Notes under the pieces: model-generated | The model's input: the letters and a program-made list of their open reading frames with translations, nothing else | What the model was told of the DNA's origin: nothing | Database searches by the model: none | Shown: positions 46,342 through 48,975 of the stretch, in pieces | Layout of the letters: every line of letters begins with the position of its first letter | Numbering within the stretch: the stretch's first letter is position 1 | Assembly: GCA_022511515.1 (NCBI GenBank) | Contig: JAFLRP010000201.1 | Coordinates: 1-48,975, forward strand | Source of the DNA: Acutalibacter sp. | Lineage (GTDB): Bacteria; Bacillota; Clostridia; Oscillospirales; Acutalibacteraceae | DNA length: 48,975 nucleotides | Reading direction: 5' to 3' | Made by a program: the position numbers and the translations under genes

Positions 46342-48639
46342 ATGTTGAAGTCCATTGTCAAGAGAAGCGGGGAGAAAGTGCCTTTCGACGCGGCGAAGAT
46401 CCGTGCCGCCATTTTTAAGGCAAACGTGCGCAACGCCACGGAAAAGTTCAGCGACGAGGAGCTGGACAGACTGACAAACAACGTGGTGGAGAAGCTGAAT
46501 CAGCGGAAAAAGACCCCCACTGTGGAGGAAATTCAGGATCTGGTGGAGGAGGAGCTGATCGCTGCCGATTATCCGAAAACCGCCAAGGCCTACATTCTGT
46601 ACCGCGCCGAGCATCAGAAGATCCGCGAAATGGATGACGAGCTGGTGAAGGTCTATTCCAACCTGACCTTTGTCGCCGCAGAGGATTCCGATTTGAAGCG
46701 GGAAAACGCCAATATCAACGCGGACACCGCCATGGGCACCATGCTGAAATACGGCTCGGAGGGCTCCAAGAGCTTCTATGAGAAATACGTGATCCCGCCG
46801 GAGATTGCCAAGGCGGACATCGAGGGCGATATCCACATCCATGACAAAGATTTTTACACCCTGACGGAAACCTGCTGCCAGATCGATTTAATCAAGCTGT
46901 TCCACAACGGCTTTTCCACCGGTCACGGTTATCTCCGGGAGCCCAACGATATCCGGAGCTATGCCGCTCTGGCCTGTATCGCCATTCAGGCCAACCAGAA
47001 CGAAATGCACGGCGGCCAGAGCGTGCCGATTTTTGATTACGCCATGGCTCAGGGCGTGGACAAGACCTATTGCAAGGAGTATTTCAAAGCGCTGATCGAA
47101 TTCCTGCGCATCCACAAGGGCATGCCCTATGACGATGCCAAGGCGCTGGTAGAGGCCGCCAAGGCCGAGCTGGGGGATAAGGTCACCATGGACAAAGCCG
47201 GGGAGTACGGCGAGAAATTTGCCGAATACCTGCCCCGCCACCAGAAAGAAAACGGCTTTGAGGAAGTCACCTATGAGGAAGCCTCCGACGCCGCCGCCTA
47301 CGCCAAGGAAACCGCTTGGCGGGAAGCGGACCGCGCCACCTTCCAGGCCATGGAAGCTCTGGTGCACAACCTGAACACCATGAATTCCAGAGCGGGCGCA
47401 CAGGTGCCTTTCTCCTCTCTGAACTACGGCACGGACACTTCCGAGCAGGGCAGAATGGTCATCCGCAATCTGCTGCTGGCCACAGAGGACGGCTTGGGCG
47501 ACGGGGAGACCCCCATTTTCCCGGTGCAGATCTTCAAGGTCAAGGAGGGCATCAACTACAACGAAGGCGATCCCAACTACGACCTGTTCAAGCTGGCCAT
47601 GCGGGTCTCCGCCAAGCGGCTGTTCCCCAATTTCAGCTTTATCGACGCACCCTTTAATCTGCAGTACTACAAGCCCGGGGATTACGACACCGAGATCGCC
47701 TATATGGGCTGCCGTACCAGAGTGATGGGCAATGTCCACGACAAGAAGCGGGAGACCACCTGCGGCAGGGGCAATCTGAGCTTCACTTCCGTGAACCTGC
47801 CCAGAATCGGTATTCTGGCCGAGGGCGACGTGAAGAAATTCTACAAGCTTCTGGACGAGCGCATCGACCTGTGCATCGAGCAGCTTCTGCACCGCTTTAA
47901 GATCCAGTGCAGCAAGAAGGCTTACAACTATCCTTTCCTGATGGGCCAGGGTGTGTGGATCGATTCTGAAAAGCTGAACCGCAATGATTCCGTGGCGGAG
48001 GTCTTGAAGCACGGCACGCTGTCCGTGGGTTTCATTGGTCTGGCGGAAACGCTGAAGGCGTTGACCGGCAAGCACCACGGCGAAAGCGAGGAAAGCTACA
48101 AGCTGGGCTTGGAGATCATCACCCATATGCGCAAGCGCATGGACGACGAGTCCAAGAAGACGGGGCTCAACTTCTCCCTGCTGGCCACCCCGGCAGAGGG
48201 ACTGTCCGGCACCTTCGTCCGCATCGACAAGAAGAAGTTCGGCGTCATCCCCGGCGTGACGGATCGCGACTACTACACCAACTCCTTCCACGTGCCGGTG
48301 TACTACGATATCGGCGCGGTGGAGAAGATCAGGAAAGAAGCGCCCTTCCACGCGTTGACCAACGCGGGGCATATCAGCTACGTGGAGCTGGACGGCGACG
48401 TGTGCAAAAATATCGACGCTTTTGAAAGCATTATCCGCTGCATGAAAGAAGCCGGTATCGGCTACGGCTCCGTCAACCATCCGGTGGACAGAGATCCGGT
48501 CTGCGGCTACAACGGCATCATTGACGACGTCTGTCCTCGCTGCGGCAGACACGCCGGAGAAGGCGTGCCCCTGTCCAAGCTCATGGAGCTCAAGAAGAAG
48601 TATCACGATGTGCCCGATTATTCCAGCCTGATCCATTGA
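46342..48639 (+). CDS. nrdD: Anaerobic (class III) ribonucleoside-triphosphate reductase, ATP-cone + catalytic domain; no recognisable C-terminal glycyl-radical motif
   Basis: N-terminal ATP-cone (VKRSGEKVPFDAAKIRAAIFKA...TVEEIQDLVEEELIAADYPKTAKAYILYR), DIHIHDKDFYTLTETCCQIDL, MGCRTRVMGN; C-terminus HPVDRDPVCGYNGIIDDVCPRCGRHAGEG...SSLIH stop. Confidence 0.93.
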   Translation: MLKSIVKRSGEKVPFDAAKIRAAIFKANVRNATEKFSDEELDRLTNNVVEKLNQRKKTPTVEEIQDLVEEELIAADYPKTAKAYILYRAEHQKIREMDDELVKVYSNLTFVAAEDSDLKRENANINADTAMGTMLKYGSEGSKSFYEKYVIPPEIAKADIEGDIHIHDKDFYTLTETCCQIDLIKLFHNGFSTGHGYLREPNDIRSYAALACIAIQANQNEMHGGQSVPIFDYAMAQGVDKTYCKEYFKALIEFLRIHKGMPYDDAKALVEAAKAELGDKVTMDKAGEYGEKFAEYLPRHQKENGFEEVTYEEASDAAAYAKETAWREADRATFQAMEALVHNLNTMNSRAGAQVPFSSLNYGTDTSEQGRMVIRNLLLATEDGLGDGETPIFPVQIFKVKEGINYNEGDPNYDLFKLAMRVSAKRLFPNFSFIDAPFNLQYYKPGDYDTEIAYMGCRTRVMGNVHDKKRETTCGRGNLSFTSVNLPRIGILAEGDVKKFYKLLDERIDLCIEQLLHRFKIQCSKKAYNYPFLMGQGVWIDSEKLNRNDSVAEVLKHGTLSVGFIGLAETLKALTGKHHGESEESYKLGLEIITHMRKRMDDESKKTGLNFSLLATPAEGLSGTFVRIDKKKFGVIPGVTDRDYYTNSFHVPVYYDIGAVEKIRKEAPFHALTNAGHISYVELDGDVCKNIDAFESIIRCMKEAGIGYGSVNHPVDRDPVCGYNGIIDDVCPRCGRHAGEGVPLSKLMELKKKYHDVPDYSSLIH

Positions 48640-48682
48640 GCAGGTTTTTCATAGAAAAACCGGAAAAAGCAGAAAATTTCAC

Positions 48683-48734
48683 TGGACAAACAGAACCGGA
48701 TAGGGTATACTGATAAAAACGATAATCATTCTCA
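48683..48734 (+). promoter_or_regulatory. Sigma-A-like promoter with Fur-box-like palindrome
   Basis: TGGACA 48683-48688 - 17 bp - TATACT 48706-48711; CGATAATCATTCTCA 48720-48734 versus 7-1-7 TGATAATNATTATCA (12/14). Confidence 0.5.
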
Positions 48735-48766
48735 TTTTTAACAAAATCTTTCAGGAGGAAATGAAT

Positions 48767-48937
48767 ATGGCAACCAAAAAGACTGCAAAGACCAAGGAAG
48801 TTTTAATCGGTGAGGGACGGGATTTCGAGCGCATTCGCCGGATCACCGGATATCTGGTAGGCACTATGGACCGCTGGAACAACGCCAAGCGCGCCGAGGA
48901 GAAGGACAGAGTCAAGCACAGCATGGCAGCAAAATAA
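48767..48937 (+). CDS. Stand-alone NrdD-type glycyl-radical domain protein (56 aa)
   Basis: AGGAGG RBS 8 nt before ATG; MATKKTAKTKEVLIGEGRDFERIRRITGYLVGTMDRWNNAKRAEEKDRVKHSMAAK; RITGYL...RVKH resembles the C-terminal glycyl-radical region of NrdD. Below the ORF-track length cutoff. Confidence 0.75.
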   Translation: MATKKTAKTKEVLIGEGRDFERIRRITGYLVGTMDRWNNAKRAEEKDRVKHSMAAK

Positions 48938-48975
48938 GATGCTTATTTTGCCGGAAAATAAAATGCACATTTTAC

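Noticed and set aside
48480-48530. VCGYNG in the large NrdD ORF as the glycyl-radical site
   Set aside because: Context DRDPVCGYNGIIDDVCPRCGR looks like the CxxC/Zn-binding segment upstream of the radical loop; it lacks R-x-x-G-Y-L and the downstream RVKH-type tail, which are in the 56-aa ORF.
46888-48636. 582-aa ORF antisense to nrdD
   Set aside because: Shadow ORF; the sense strand encodes an unmistakable NrdD.

Overview
Firmicute (probably Clostridia/Oscillospiraceae-like) chromosomal segment, mostly housekeeping. Order: 5' part of spoIIE (-); Trp-type T-box, PLP aminotransferase, trpS; addB-addA; an AT-richer island (HAAS-type membrane protein and PadR regulator on -, SLH protein and PIG-V-like glycosyltransferase on +); asnB (-); pcrA/uvrD; a heterodimeric ABC exporter; tRNA-Arg(ACG) (-); GH13 and glgP (-); zapA-like, U32 peptidase, dut; APH-fold protein; mreB-mreC-mreD-PBP2, orphan minD-like ATPase, mgsA; T-box, hisS-aspS; PPC/SLH surface protein; ybjQ; nrdD. 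The strongest unusual signal is at the right edge. The large nrdD ORF appears to stop after its Zn/CxxC tail without a glycyl-radical motif. A separate 56-aa ORF (48767..48937, too short for the supplied ORF track) carries what looks like the glycyl-radical domain (RRITGYL...RVKH), with its own sigma-A-like promoter and a Fur-box-like palindrome. This would be a split class III ribonucleotide reductase. Other signals: a 296-bp MITE-like element with terminal inverted repeats and TAA flanks abutting mreD; a dispersed intergenic repeat with two TTGCGCA boxes exactly 37 nt apart in all three copies; an array of five short perfect hairpins, all with 3-nt loops, upstream of asnB; and T-boxes with readable specifiers (UGG upstream of an aminotransferase; overlapping GACAC upstream of hisS-aspS). 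No searches or folding were run. Family names come from motif recognition.
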